The position numbers were made by a program, and so were the translations under genes. DNA of 64,000 bases from Dehalococcoidia bacterium UBA1141. Its GTDB lineage: Bacteria > Chloroflexota > Dehalococcoidia > Lucifugimonadales > UBA3495. The stretch is from NCBI GenBank assembly GCA_002311385.1, contig DCAE01000109.1, positions 103,365-167,364 of the forward strand, in the 5' to 3' direction. A model generated the notes under the pieces. The model searched no databases, was not told the DNA's origin, and saw only the letters and a list, made by a program, of their open reading frames with translations. How positions within the stretch are numbered: the first letter of the stretch is position 1; every line of letters starts with the position of its first letter. Of the stretch, positions 8,512 to 17,487 are shown piece after piece.

Positions 8512-9588
8512 GTGGCGAAAATTAGGGTCGCAATCATTGGAGTGGGGAACTGCGCTTCCTCGCTGATTCAGGGCATTCACAAATACGTGGAAGTTCCCGA
8601 AGACGAAGATGTCCCTGGTCTGATGCACACCAAGATTGGCGACTACCGGATTGAAGACATCGAGGTAGTGGCCGCCTTCGATGTGGACCAAAATAAGGTG
8701 GGGAAAGACCTGTCGGAAGCAATTTTCACCGCTCCCAACAATACCCTAAAGTTTGCTGACGTCCCTCATATGGGCGTAACCATAGACCGGGGAATGACCC
8801 ACGACAGCATCGGCAAATACGTGGCCCCATTGGTCAAGAAATCATCCCATCCTACAGCCAACATCGTGGGGATTCTCAAAGAACGGGAAGTGGATGTGGT
8901 CATCAACTACCTGCCGGTGGGCAGCGAAGACGCCACAAAATGGTACGTTGAGCAGATACTGAACGCTGGCTGCGGCATGGTCAACTGCATCCCCGTATTC
9001 CTGGCTAAAGAAGACTATTGGCGGGGCCGTTTCGAGGAAAAGAACCTGCCGATAATCGGCGACGACATCAAATCTCAAGTGGGTGCTACGATTCTCCACC
9101 GGGTTCTGACCCGGTTGTTTGAAGACCGAGGCGCGGAAATCGATCATACATACCAACTGAACTTCGGTGGCAATACCGACTTCCTCAATATGCTGGAAAG
9201 GGAACGCTTGGTATCCAAGAAGATTTCCAAGACTGGTGCGGTGACCTCCCAGATGGAATCTCAGGTGGACCCCGATGATATCCATGTCGGACCCAGCGAC
9301 CACGTGCCATGGCTCAACGACCGCAAGTGGTGCTACGTGCGCTTGGAAGGCACGGTATTCGGAGGCGCTCCCGTCAGCTTGGAATGCAAACTGGAGGTTT
9401 GGGATAGCCCCAACTCAGCCGGTGTGGTGGTGGACGCGATACGTTGTGCCAAGCTGGCCTTGGACCGGGGAATAGGCGGAGCTATCACAGGACCCAGCGC
9501 CTATTTCATGAAGTCGCCACCGCAGCAATTCACCGATGATGTGGCCCGGGATATGGTTGAAAAATTCATCGCGGGTGAGGATGCCTAA
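8512..9588 (+). CDS. ino1: Inositol-3-phosphate synthase (actinobacterial type)
   Basis: This NAD-dependent enzyme converts glucose-6-phosphate to 1D-myo-inositol-3-phosphate. The 358-residue protein has the N-terminal NAD-binding loop GVGNCASS (10-17), MTHDSIGKYV, INYLPVGSE, NCIPVFLA, GDDIKSQVGATILHR and LNFGGNTDFLNM, all typical of the short prokaryotic MIPS family. The start is GTG at 8512 with AAGGAG 8 bases upstream. It heads a block with a GT4 glycosyltransferase and a CDP-alcohol phosphatidyltransferase, so the product most likely feeds inositol-phospholipid synthesis. Confidence 0.94.
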   Translation: MAKIRVAIIGVGNCASSLIQGIHKYVEVPEDEDVPGLMHTKIGDYRIEDIEVVAAFDVDQNKVGKDLSEAIFTAPNNTLKFADVPHMGVTIDRGMTHDSIGKYVAPLVKKSSHPTANIVGILKEREVDVVINYLPVGSEDATKWYVEQILNAGCGMVNCIPVFLAKEDYWRGRFEEKNLPIIGDDIKSQVGATILHRVLTRLFEDRGAEIDHTYQLNFGGNTDFLNMLERERLVSKKISKTGAVTSQMESQVDPDDIHVGPSDHVPWLNDRKWCYVRLEGTVFGGAPVSLECKLEVWDSPNSAGVVVDAIRCAKLALDRGIGGAITGPSAYFMKSPPQQFTDDVARDMVEKFIAGEDA

Positions 9589-9612
9589 GCAGGCTAATTG
9601 AGAAATATCAGA

Positions 9613-9628
9613 CCGGCTTTAAAGCCGG
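9613..9628. repeat. 16-bp palindrome between ino1 and the glycosyltransferase
   Basis: CCGGCTTTAAAGCCGG is a perfect palindrome; as RNA it can form a 5-bp stem with a 6-base loop. No T-tract follows, so it is not a classical terminator; it may be an mRNA processing or regulatory site. Confidence 0.4.
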
Positions 9629-9674
9629 GACTCAACGCTAGACCCAGAAGATTCTCCAGCCATGGAGTGCTTTA

Positions 9675-10817
9675 GTGAAAATTGCAATGGTCTGTCCATA
9701 CGATTTCACCTGGCCAGGCGGGGTCACGGCTCACGTTGGGCAATTAGCCCGCGAGTTGGGTAAACTGGGTCACGAAGTCCATGTTCTGGCTCCCCATTCG
9801 CCTTCCAGAGATATCCCCGACATTGAGCAGTTCATTCCCTTTGGCCGCTCCGTGCCTTTACCCAGTGGCGGCTCCATCGCAAGGGTATGTTTGTCTTGGT
9901 GGCTTCTCCCCAAGGTGCGCGATTTATTGCGCCGTGAGGAGTTCGACATAGTCCACCTCCACGAGCCCATGGCTCCAATCCTACCCCTGTGCGTGCTGGA
10001 ATTCTCGAAATCGGTAAATATCGGCACCTTCCACGCATCCTACAGCCACCAACGCCTTTACACTTTTACCCACCCAATCATCAAGCGATGGCACAAGCGG
10101 CTGCACGGCGGCATCGCAGTTTCTGCGGCCGCCCTACGTTATGTGAACAAGGCCTTTCCGGCTGACTATAAAATCATCCCCAACGGTATAGATGTTGACC
10201 ATTTCGCCAACAATCCCGATCCCTTCCCTCAATACAAAGATGGCAAGACCAACATCCTTTTCGTGGGGCGCCTGGAAAAGCGCAAGGGGCTGAAGTACCT
10301 GCTGGAAGCCTATAGCAGACTAAAATGGGAGCAGCCAAACGTTCGCCTGATTGTCGTTGGGCCGGGGCAGCCCGACCGTGACTCCTACCGTATATTGGGC
10401 GCTCGCAGCCTGCAGGACGTGGAGTTTGTGGGCAAGGTTTCCTTCGATGACTTGGCCCGTTATTACGCCACCGCGGACATCTATTGCTCCCCGGCCACCG
10501 GGGCCGAAAGCTTCGGCATCGTCTTGTTGGAGGCAATGGCGTCGAGCAAGCCGGTCGTCGCATCAGAGATTGAGGGCTATAGCGGAATTTTGACCCACAA
10601 TGAGCAAGGGCTGCTATTTCCACCCAAGGACTCGGATGCGCTCTACGAAGCCCTCTCCCTGCTCATAAGAAACCCCGACATGGCACAGAGATTAGGCGCC
10701 AACGGTCGCCAGACCGTGGAGCAATACCGCTGGTCCGTGGTCGCTGCACGAGTCGCCGAATACTACCAAGATTGCTTGAGCTCTAAAGATGGCATTGCCG
10801 GGACGCGAGCAGTTTAG
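9675..10817 (+). CDS. GT4 glycosyltransferase, PimA-like
   Basis: A 380-residue GT-B fold glycosyltransferase of family GT4. The N-terminal domain has GGVTAHVGQLAREL (about 15-28) and HLHEPMAP; the C-terminal domain begins at NILFVGRLEKRKG and contains the nucleotide-sugar EX7E motif in ESFGIVLLE (about 278-286). The start is GTG at 9675. Its position between inositol-phosphate synthase and a CDP-alcohol phosphatidyltransferase suggests a phosphatidylinositol alpha-mannosyltransferase, but donor and acceptor are inferred from context only. The last 29 bases overlap the next gene. Confidence 0.8.
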   Translation: MKIAMVCPYDFTWPGGVTAHVGQLARELGKLGHEVHVLAPHSPSRDIPDIEQFIPFGRSVPLPSGGSIARVCLSWWLLPKVRDLLRREEFDIVHLHEPMAPILPLCVLEFSKSVNIGTFHASYSHQRLYTFTHPIIKRWHKRLHGGIAVSAAALRYVNKAFPADYKIIPNGIDVDHFANNPDPFPQYKDGKTNILFVGRLEKRKGLKYLLEAYSRLKWEQPNVRLIVVGPGQPDRDSYRILGARSLQDVEFVGKVSFDDLARYYATADIYCSPATGAESFGIVLLEAMASSKPVVASEIEGYSGILTHNEQGLLFPPKDSDALYEALSLLIRNPDMAQRLGANGRQTVEQYRWSVVAARVAEYYQDCLSSKDGIAGTRAV

Positions 10818-11400
10818 GTCGGCGGTCCTCCGGTACGTTGAGCTCCCTGGCGCTCGCTTCCTGCGTGCTCTGAAATTCACGCCCAATTCCATAACACTAA
10901 TCGGCTTCGCCGTAACTGTGGCGGCTGCCGTCCTAGTTGGGTACGGATGGCTTTTTGTCGGCGGGATAGTCTTCTTATCAGGGAGCGCCCTGGACCTGAT
11001 GGACGGTGCGTTGGCGCGACTCACAGGCACAACTAGCCCCTTTGGCGCTCTGCTGGACTCGGTCTTTGACCGCATGAGCGAGGCTGCGATCTTCGTCGGC
11101 TTGGGAGTCTACGCAATCAGAGAAGACTTCAGCGACGACTACCGGTTATTCTTCATACTTGTGGTCCTTCTCGCCTTGGTGTTCTCTCAGATTGTCAGCT
11201 ACCTGCGGGCCAGAGGAGAGGGGCTGGGGGTTTTTACCCGGGCCGGAATCATGACACGGCCCGAACGAGTGGTGTTACTTGGGATTGGAATGCTTGCCGG
11301 CCAGATAGAATGGTTCCTGCTGGCAATCGCCGTCGTGTCCTGTGTCACTCTCTTTCAACGGATGTTCACCATCCGAGACATGCTCAACAAAGACAGTTAG
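10789..11400 (+). CDS. CDP-alcohol phosphatidyltransferase (phosphatidylinositol-phosphate synthase-like)
   Basis: A 203-residue membrane enzyme of the CDP-alcohol phosphatidyltransferase family. The signature D-G-x2-A-R-x8-G-x3-D-x3-D is complete in MDGALAR...FGALLDSVFD (about 68-91). Several hydrophobic helices follow, and the basic C-terminus fits the family. Next to ino1 the likely reaction is CDP-diacylglycerol plus inositol phosphate to phosphatidylinositol phosphate, as in actinobacteria; phosphatidylglycerophosphate synthase is the alternative. Its start overlaps the glycosyltransferase end by 29 bases, implying translational coupling. Confidence 0.8.
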   Translation: MALPGREQFRSAVLRYVELPGARFLRALKFTPNSITLIGFAVTVAAAVLVGYGWLFVGGIVFLSGSALDLMDGALARLTGTTSPFGALLDSVFDRMSEAAIFVGLGVYAIREDFSDDYRLFFILVVLLALVFSQIVSYLRARGEGLGVFTRAGIMTRPERVVLLGIGMLAGQIEWFLLAIAVVSCVTLFQRMFTIRDMLNKDS

Positions 11401-11563
11401 CAAGTTAGTTAATGAAACAGGCCAAGCCAAGATAAACCGGCGTGTTTCGGGGCAAGCAACCGGATAATCTGGTATGCTAGCCGGGCTCAAACAATAGCCT
11501 GCCTGTTAGGATCATGGCATCGATTAAAGCACGTATGCAAGCATGGGACACGGAGCCTGTCAG

Positions 11564-12301
11564 ATGACGCAACAGCCCCTAATCTCCGATCAGGACAAGG
11601 CCCAGCTAAAGCGGATTTTCCGCAAGGACCTGAATCGAGATGTTTACCTGCGGTTGTTTACCCAGAGGCCGTCTCCGGTGACTATTCCTGGCAGGGAGTG
11701 CCGCTACTGCGCCCAAACCCAACAGCTCATGGAAGAACTCACGGCGCTGTCCCCCAAAGTACACTTGGAAACCATCGACTTTTACAAGGAGTCCCAGCTT
11801 GCCAAGGAACATGGCGTTACTCGGATTCCGGCCATAGAGTTCGGCGGGGATGAGCCTTCGGGAGAAGATCCTACAAGACCAGGGCCCTCAAGACTGAAAT
11901 TCTATGGCATTCCCTCCGGGCATCAACTGGCAACGGTGGTTGAGGACATCAAGACTATCTCACGGGGAGTCAGCCCTCTCACCACGGGAACCCGCAAGAA
12001 ACTCCGTCAGATGAACAAGCCGGTGCACATCCAGGTATTCGTCACACCAACCGATACCTTCTGCCCAGGTCAAGCTCGGCTGGCCCACGCCTTCGCCCTG
12101 GAATCCCCCAAAATCACCGCCGACGTGGTTGAGATGCAGGAGTTTCCCTTGTTGGCTCAGAATTACAATATTCGGTCCGTGCCCCTGACGGTCATCAACG
12201 AGTTCATCAGATTGGAAGGGGTTGCCGGAGAAACCCAGTTGCTGGAAAAAGTGCTTGAGGCTGGAGTGACCCAAGCCGCCGTTACCGGTGGCAGCCAATA
12301 G
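11564..12301 (+). CDS. Two-domain glutaredoxin-like protein (PDO-like)
   Basis: The protein carries two thioredoxin folds in tandem, the architecture of protein disulfide oxidoreductases and glutaredoxin-like domain proteins. The first fold has an active C-x-x-C (Cys46-Arg-Tyr-Cys49) and a cis-Pro in RIPAIEF; the second has only CPGQ (Cys167), so its resolving Cys is lost, and a cis-Pro in SVPLTV. ATG at 11564 is preferred to the earlier ATG at 11543 because GGAG lies 8 bases before it. Its role is probably redox homeostasis of cytosolic proteins. No signal peptide. Confidence 0.75.
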   Translation: MTQQPLISDQDKAQLKRIFRKDLNRDVYLRLFTQRPSPVTIPGRECRYCAQTQQLMEELTALSPKVHLETIDFYKESQLAKEHGVTRIPAIEFGGDEPSGEDPTRPGPSRLKFYGIPSGHQLATVVEDIKTISRGVSPLTTGTRKKLRQMNKPVHIQVFVTPTDTFCPGQARLAHAFALESPKITADVVEMQEFPLLAQNYNIRSVPLTVINEFIRLEGVAGETQLLEKVLEAGVTQAAVTGGSQ

Positions 12302-12313
12302 TACAATTAACAA

Positions 12314-12341
12314 AAAATCCGGCAGCCAAAATCCGGCAGCC
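12314..12341. repeat. 2 x 14-bp perfect tandem repeat before ribH
   Basis: AAAATCCGGCAGCC occurs twice head-to-tail and a partial third copy (AAAATTCTGCC) follows. TATAAT, a possible -10 box for ribH, stands shortly after at 12362-12367. Confidence 0.75.
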
Positions 12342-12411
12342 AAAATTCTGCCTGAATAACCTATAATTCACCCCAAGATTTTGGATGTAAATCGGACCAG
12401 GAGAAATTAGC

Positions 12412-12885
12412 TTGCCCATTGAGTTTACTGGAGACATGAACGGTCAAGGACTACGTGTGGCTGTGGTGGTGGCAAGGTTCAACGAATTTATAACCCGCCA
12501 GCTTCTAAGCGGAGCGTTGGAAACCCTGGCCCGGCACGGGGTGAGAGACGACGACGTCTCAGTGGCATGGGTGGCTGGCTCTTTCGAATTGCCGGTGGTA
12601 GCCAGAGCCCTGGCCAAGACCGGCAGATACGACTCGATTATCTGCCTAGGCGCAGTGATTCGCGGCGAGACCGGTCATTATGAAATGGTGGCTGGCCAGG
12701 CCTCCAGCGGCACCGGCGCCGTGGCGATGGAGACGGGTATCCCCACGATCTTCGGCGTTCTGACCACCGAAAACATGGAACAAGCAATCAACCGCTCCGG
12801 CGGAAAGTCCGGAAACGTGGGCAGCACCTCGGCAGCCACAGCCATTGAGACCGCTAGGCTGATTCAGGCGATAAATACCGGTTAA
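12412..12885 (+). CDS. ribH: 6,7-dimethyl-8-ribityllumazine synthase
   Basis: Lumazine synthase condenses the ribityl pyrimidine with 3,4-dihydroxybutanone phosphate in the penultimate step of riboflavin synthesis. The 157-residue protein shows VARFNEFIT, the AGSFELP substrate loop, GAVIRGETGHYE (catalytic His of RGxTxH) and GVLTTEN, all diagnostic. The start is TTG at 12412, supported by AGGAG 8 bases upstream. No other rib gene is adjacent. Riboflavin demand fits the many flavoproteins nearby. Confidence 0.96.
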   Translation: MPIEFTGDMNGQGLRVAVVVARFNEFITRQLLSGALETLARHGVRDDDVSVAWVAGSFELPVVARALAKTGRYDSIICLGAVIRGETGHYEMVAGQASSGTGAVAMETGIPTIFGVLTTENMEQAINRSGGKSGNVGSTSAATAIETARLIQAINTG

Positions 12886-12919
12886 TTTTCAGCTCATAGG
12901 CATCAGCCCAGAGGCCATA

Positions 12920-13822
12920 ATGCAAATCGGAGTCACGGTCCCCAACAACTGGGGAATCGAGGATCCCAAGGAGGTCTTGGCCATTGGATCATTGGCCGAA
13001 GATTTAGGCTTCGATTCCTTGTGGGTTATGGACCACCTTTTTAACACCGGCTATATCCGGGAAAGGCTTGAAGACAGGCCCTATTACCATCCCATGTCCA
13101 CTCTTTCCTACTTGGCTGCCACAACTTCCCGAATCATGTTGGGTACGTCGGTGCTGGTCTTGCCCTACCACAACCCGGTGGAATTGGCCAAGTACGCAGC
13201 TACGTTGGACCAGATTTCCGGTGGCAGAGTGATTTTGGGCGTGGGCGTGGGAGCAATGACCGAGGAGTTTCAAGCGCTGGGTATTCCCATGCGACAAAGA
13301 GGCTCTCTGACCGACGAGTGCATAGCGGTCATGAAGGAGCTCTGGACCAGCGCCAACCCCAGTTACCACAGCGACCGCTGGAACTTCGATAACCTGTTAT
13401 TCTCGCCCAAACCCCTACAGAAGCCCCATATACCGCTGTGGATCGGCGGTTCCAGTCCCGGAGCGTTGCGCCGTGCCGCTACCAGCGGCGACGGTTGGCA
13501 CCCCACTGGTCTTTCACCAGAGGACTACAGCCTGGGACGCTTGGATATCAGCCAGCAGGCCACGGCGGCAGGCCGAGACGCCAGCGCACTGACCATGTCC
13601 ATGCGCATCGAGGTTGAGGTCCACGGCGGGCCTTCCAGTTCCAGGGCCGCCAGCTTGGCCCGGGTGCCGGGAGATGACCCAGGTCAGATAATTGCCGCCT
13701 TAGAGGCTTATCAAAACGCTGGCGTTGATCACGCGGTCTTGGCGTTGAATTCCGGCGACATCCCGTCCATCAAGACCTTGATGGAACGAATCTCTCAAGA
13801 CGTGATTCCCCACTTCAAGTAG
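12920..13822 (+). CDS. LLM-class (luciferase-like) F420-dependent oxidoreductase
   Basis: A 300-residue TIM-barrel enzyme of the bacterial luciferase-like superfamily. Seen: DSLWVMDHLF, RIMLGTSVLVLPYHNPVELAK, DQISGGRVILGVGVG and IPLWIGGSSPGALRRAA, the block pattern of the TIGR03619-type F420-dependent group. Members oxidise or reduce diverse substrates with F420 or FMN; the substrate cannot be assigned. It begins 34 bases after ribH. Its stop codon lies inside a terminator hairpin shared with the convergent gene. Confidence 0.85.
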   Translation: MQIGVTVPNNWGIEDPKEVLAIGSLAEDLGFDSLWVMDHLFNTGYIRERLEDRPYYHPMSTLSYLAATTSRIMLGTSVLVLPYHNPVELAKYAATLDQISGGRVILGVGVGAMTEEFQALGIPMRQRGSLTDECIAVMKELWTSANPSYHSDRWNFDNLLFSPKPLQKPHIPLWIGGSSPGALRRAATSGDGWHPTGLSPEDYSLGRLDISQQATAAGRDASALTMSMRIEVEVHGGPSSSRAASLARVPGDDPGQIIAALEAYQNAGVDHAVLALNSGDIPSIKTLMERISQDVIPHFK

Positions 13823-13843
13823 GCAGAGTGTGTCTGCCTACTT
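13817..13843. terminator. Bidirectional terminator between convergent genes
   Basis: AAGTAGGCAGA (13817-13827) pairs perfectly with TCTGCCTACTT (13833-13843) around a GTGTG loop. It overlaps the stop codons of both the LLM gene (plus) and the DUF4129 gene (minus). T-rich sequence follows on the plus side. Confidence 0.7.
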
Positions 13844-15256
13844 TTGACTTTCTTGTTGCGCCAAGTCCTGCCCGGCAATGAAATCGGTTATTATCGCCCA
13901 GTCCCGGCGTAGCTTCCCCAAGGCCATCTGGTCAGTCACACTTCCACCGTAATGAGACGTCTGAAAGGCGTCAACGATGCCGCTCATGGGAGCGAGGGGC
14001 AACAACGACCTCATTGCGTTCTGGTGCTGCTTGGGCGTTTCCCATTCCCAGCGGGGACGTCCCAATTTTTCGGACACCTCCAAGAACCGGTGGTAGAGAT
14101 CCCTTGCATTGACTGGTTCGGTCGATCTGCTCCTTCTAAATCTGCTTGTAGGAGAGATACTGTTCCACCAGCCGGACAGGAGATTACTGAGGTCTCGGTT
14201 GGCCCGGCTCCAAGTTAAAAGAGACTCCCGTGTTTCTTCCACCTGGCTGGGTCCTTTAATATTCCTTCTGAAGCGAAAAGCGCGGTAGAGTAACCATGCC
14301 GCAAGGCCAAATACCACCGCAATGCCCAACCCTTTTATGGCTCCTATCAATATTGCGGACGGGCCGTTGTCGTTTCGCGCTGACTCAAGCTGGTCCTCAA
14401 AATCGCTCAATCTCTGCTCAACTAATTCCAGACCGGTCAGGTCGCCGCCACCAAACCATCCGGCGATAATATTGCCCAGACTAACCAGCACGCTAGCCAA
14501 GAGCCCCAGTACCAGGAACACCGGTTTTAGCACCCAGAAGCCCAACTCACCTATGGACCTGAGCGTGGTTCCGGCAAAATCATCCAGCCCTCCCACTCCC
14601 AAGGCGCCTATCAACAGGGCCAACAAGATTACCCCACCCACGCTAAAGCCTATGGGCGCCCACCAACCGGTCGCCATCTCTTGGTCCTCACTAGCCGCTG
14701 ACGTGAACCGGGCCAGGGACATACCGGACAATCCAACTGCGAAGAATCCCAGGGCAAGATAGGGACTGATAATATCCCGAGAACCAAAGGCGTCGGCGAC
14801 AACGGCCACCACCACGGCCACCAGCCCCCAACGAAATTACCCCCGAAGGCTTTCCAGAGAAATCTCTTCATAGGCCATTGACGCTCCGCGCCACAACAAC
14901 CCAATTAAGAACAATAGGCTGATGGCCAAAGCCGTCACGGTACCTGCGTCCCCGTCGATTAGCTGGTCCCACGAACCCGGTCGGGGCCCGGTATGGAGGA
15001 GGAAAAAAATCGCCAAGAACAATAGGCTGCCCAATAGGCCGATTCCGCCTCTGATTCCACGGGTAAATGGCAATGCCTGTATCCACATCGATAAGAAATA
15101 AGCTGTCAAGAGAGCACAGAACACCAGCCAAATGGGTAAGCCGGCATCGCTCAAGTTTATGGCCGCAACAGCCACTGATATGGCGAGAAAAAACGCACAG
15201 GTTTCCAAGAGCAGACCTGCACTGGTCACGGCGCTAGCTCGCCAGAACTGACTCAT
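13838..15256 (-). pseudogene. DUF4129-domain membrane protein, interrupted by an in-frame TAA
   Basis: Two open stretches (about 15256-14837 and 14821-13838) are in the same frame, separated only by TAA at 14837-14839 and five codons. Together they match one protein of the moxR-DUF58-DUF4129 type: N-terminal transmembrane helices, the conserved LLWRGASMAYEEIS segment, another membrane pair, a coiled linker, a membrane helix near the end and a C-terminal DUF4129 domain (YHRFLEVSEKLG, ETPKQH, HYGG). In homologues the sequence runs straight through the site of the TAA (R-x-F-x-x-G). Either a real nonsense mutation or a sequence error. Translation of the second half could restart at GTG 14821. 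The start ATG 15256 overlaps the DUF58 gene by 23 bases. Confidence 0.75.
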
Positions 15257-16487
15257 CTTTCTCCAAGGCGTCCAGGGCATCGCCCACATGATGGATTTGT
15301 ACGCCGGGGATTTCTAGACCCGGGATATCTAGTCCGGGCATGCCCTGGGCCGATTGGCTGTCTCCAGAGTAAACAACAACAACGTGGTAGCCGCGGCCCT
15401 GCATCTCCTGTATTTCCGCAGCAACGGCTTCGGTTAATGCCGAAGTCACCAGAACGACCGTGGAGCCGGGCGGTAATGACCTGCCCCCGTCCCTGAGGAC
15501 GCTGGCCAAAGAGGTCATGGTGAATGGGCCTGTCGTGGCCAAGGCTTCCAGAACCAGTGTTATCTGCGACGGTGACGCGCCAAGGGGCACGCTGATGTAT
15601 CGTGCCGAGAACGTGGCCACGGCGTTGCTCACTAATCCGAAGGCATAACCACGCCGGGATGCGTAACTGGCAATCGATGCCGCCACGGTCACGGCGCGCT
15701 CGAACAAGCGCCGGTTGCTGGTCTGCCACGGTTGTTCGCTGGTGGTGGCGTTAAGGGCCACCAGCACGTTCAAGGAAACAACCGGCTCGAAAAGCTTGGT
15801 TTGGAGACGAGAGGCCCGGGCGGAGGCTTTCCAATCAATGAGTTTCATTGGATCGGTGTTTTGGTAGTCACGTTGACCCGCGAAACGGGTGGTGTCCCGA
15901 ATCAATGGCCTCCTTCCCTTGCTTTCGCCGAGAGGGTTCTCAGCCGGTATATTTAGTTGTTCCAGTTCTACCACCCTGGGATAAACCAGCAGATGGCTCA
16001 TCTGATCGAACCTGGCTTCACCAGAGCTAAAACCGAAGATGTCGCCACTGCGGACTCGCGCCGGGCCGATTCTATGGTAGCCACGGGTGTTACATACCAG
16101 GGTGTACTTCCAGGTGACTTGCTGGAAGGGCAACAGTGAGGTGGTGATTGTGTGCCGCCGGGTTCCTTCCATGGGATTGGGCTGGATGCCAGCGCCGGGC
16201 AGATCCAAGACTTCCGGAAAAGTGTCGTGAATATCGACCCAGATAAGGGGCAAAAGCTTGTCGTTGCGCAGGATGACTGAGTATTCCACCGTATCGCCGA
16301 TAAATGCGCGGCTTCGGTTCAGGTAGCGTGAGTGGCTCACCCGGCGAAAAGCGTAACGGTTCCAAATCTTCGTGGCCAGCCAAATGAGGACCACCATGGA
16401 GCCCACAATCAACAGCAAGCTCTCGCTGGTTACCAATCCGATTAGAACCAACACTCCGCCAATCAAAATCCACAGGTCGTTCATCAT
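15234..16487 (-). CDS. DUF58-domain membrane protein
   Basis: A 417-residue protein with two N-terminal transmembrane segments (about 5-45), a beta-rich middle and a DUF58 domain recognisable from RDYQNTDPMKLIDWKASAR; its von Willebrand-like C-terminal half contains VVLVTSAL. DUF58 proteins occur with MoxR AAA ATPases and DUF4129/transglutaminase proteins in operons thought to act in metal insertion or envelope protein assembly. Here it lies between a broken moxR (14-base gap) and a broken DUF4129 gene, both on the same strand. It appears intact itself. Confidence 0.85.
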   Translation of the reverse strand: MMNDLWILIGGVLVLIGLVTSESLLLIVGSMVVLIWLATKIWNRYAFRRVSHSRYLNRSRAFIGDTVEYSVILRNDKLLPLIWVDIHDTFPEVLDLPGAGIQPNPMEGTRRHTITTSLLPFQQVTWKYTLVCNTRGYHRIGPARVRSGDIFGFSSGEARFDQMSHLLVYPRVVELEQLNIPAENPLGESKGRRPLIRDTTRFAGQRDYQNTDPMKLIDWKASARASRLQTKLFEPVVSLNVLVALNATTSEQPWQTSNRRLFERAVTVAASIASYASRRGYAFGLVSNAVATFSARYISVPLGASPSQITLVLEALATTGPFTMTSLASVLRDGGRSLPPGSTVVLVTSALTEAVAAEIQEMQGRGYHVVVVYSGDSQSAQGMPGLDIPGLEIPGVQIHHVGDALDALEKDESVLAS

Positions 16488-16501
16488 AGCGGGAGGTTAA
16501 C

Positions 16502-17418
16502 CTACACTGGCACCTGAATCTGATCGAGGATTTGGATCACCACATCTTCAGCCGTTCGCTCCCTCAGCCGGGCCTGGGACTTGACTATCATTCGGTGGGC
16601 CAGAGTATACGGGGCTAGCAACTTTATGTCGTCTGGAGAAACGTAGTCCCGGCCTTGAATGGCCGCCATTGTCTGGCTGCACCGGTAAAGACCCATGCTG
16701 GCTCTAGGGCTAGCGCCCAAATCCAGGTCGCCATGGCCACGAGTTGCTTGTACGACCTGAACCAGATAGTTGCGCAACACCGGGTCCACGTACACCTCCC
16801 GAACCAAGACCTGACGGTGAACCACATCCTGGCTGGACGCCACGGGCTGCAGATTGACCAGCGGGTCGGTCGACTGAAACCGGGCCAGCACATCTTCTTC
16901 TTCCGATTCCTCTGGATAACCCAACTTGATGCGCATCAAGAGTCGGTCCAATTGGGCTTCGGGCAAAGGGAAAGTGCCCTCCAGTTCCACCGGGTTTTGC
17001 GTTGCGATTACCAGGAAAGGTGCTGGCAAAGGAATCGTGGTATCGTCCACGGTCACTTGCCTCTCGGCCATGGCTTCCAATAAGGCCGACTGGGTGCGAG
17101 GGGTCGCTCGGTTAATCTCGTCGGCCAGCACAACCTGAGCGATTATCGGGCCAGGCCGGAACTCGAATTCCCCCGATTTCTGGTTGTAGAAGTGGATGCC
17201 GGTGATGTCCGAGGGCATCAGGTCGGGTGTGAATTGGATGCGCTTGAATGTGCAATCTATCGAGTCTGCCAGGGAACGGGCCAAGGTTGTTTTGCCGATT
17301 CCGGGCACATCTCGATAACAGGGCCTTTGCCCACCAACACCTTCTCCACATTGACCCTGACATTTTCCGCAAGCTTAGCCACAGCGCCCGTCGGTTTTGA
17401 AGTAGTTGGTTGGGTCAT
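16502..17418 (-). pseudogene. MoxR-family AAA ATPase, frameshifted in the Walker A region
   Basis: The long open frame (17308-16502, 268 residues) begins inside the Walker A loop at PGIGKTTLARSLA, which is not a natural start. The missing N-terminus (ATG at 17418; reads MTQPTTSKPTGAVAKLAENV then EKVLVGKGPVIE) is in another frame. At about 17309 one base is missing: ATCGAGATG should read ATCGAGGATG to give IEDVPGIGKT. About 13 residues normally found between VGK and the HVLIEDVPG motif are also absent, so a larger deletion is likely. Downstream Walker B (VVLADEINRA), sensor 1 (ATQNP) and the C-terminal lid are intact. MoxR ATPases act as chaperones with DUF58 partners. Confidence 0.8.
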
Positions 17419-17487
17419 CTAATTTGCCATCAGTTCAAGCAATCCTGCCACCGGATGTGAGCCATCTTATCGCGTTGTTCTCCGGAC

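Noticed and set aside
14837..14839. TAA within the DUF4129 gene considered as recoding
   Set aside because: TAA is not recoded by selenocysteine, and no recoding signal was seen; a mutation or sequence error is simpler.
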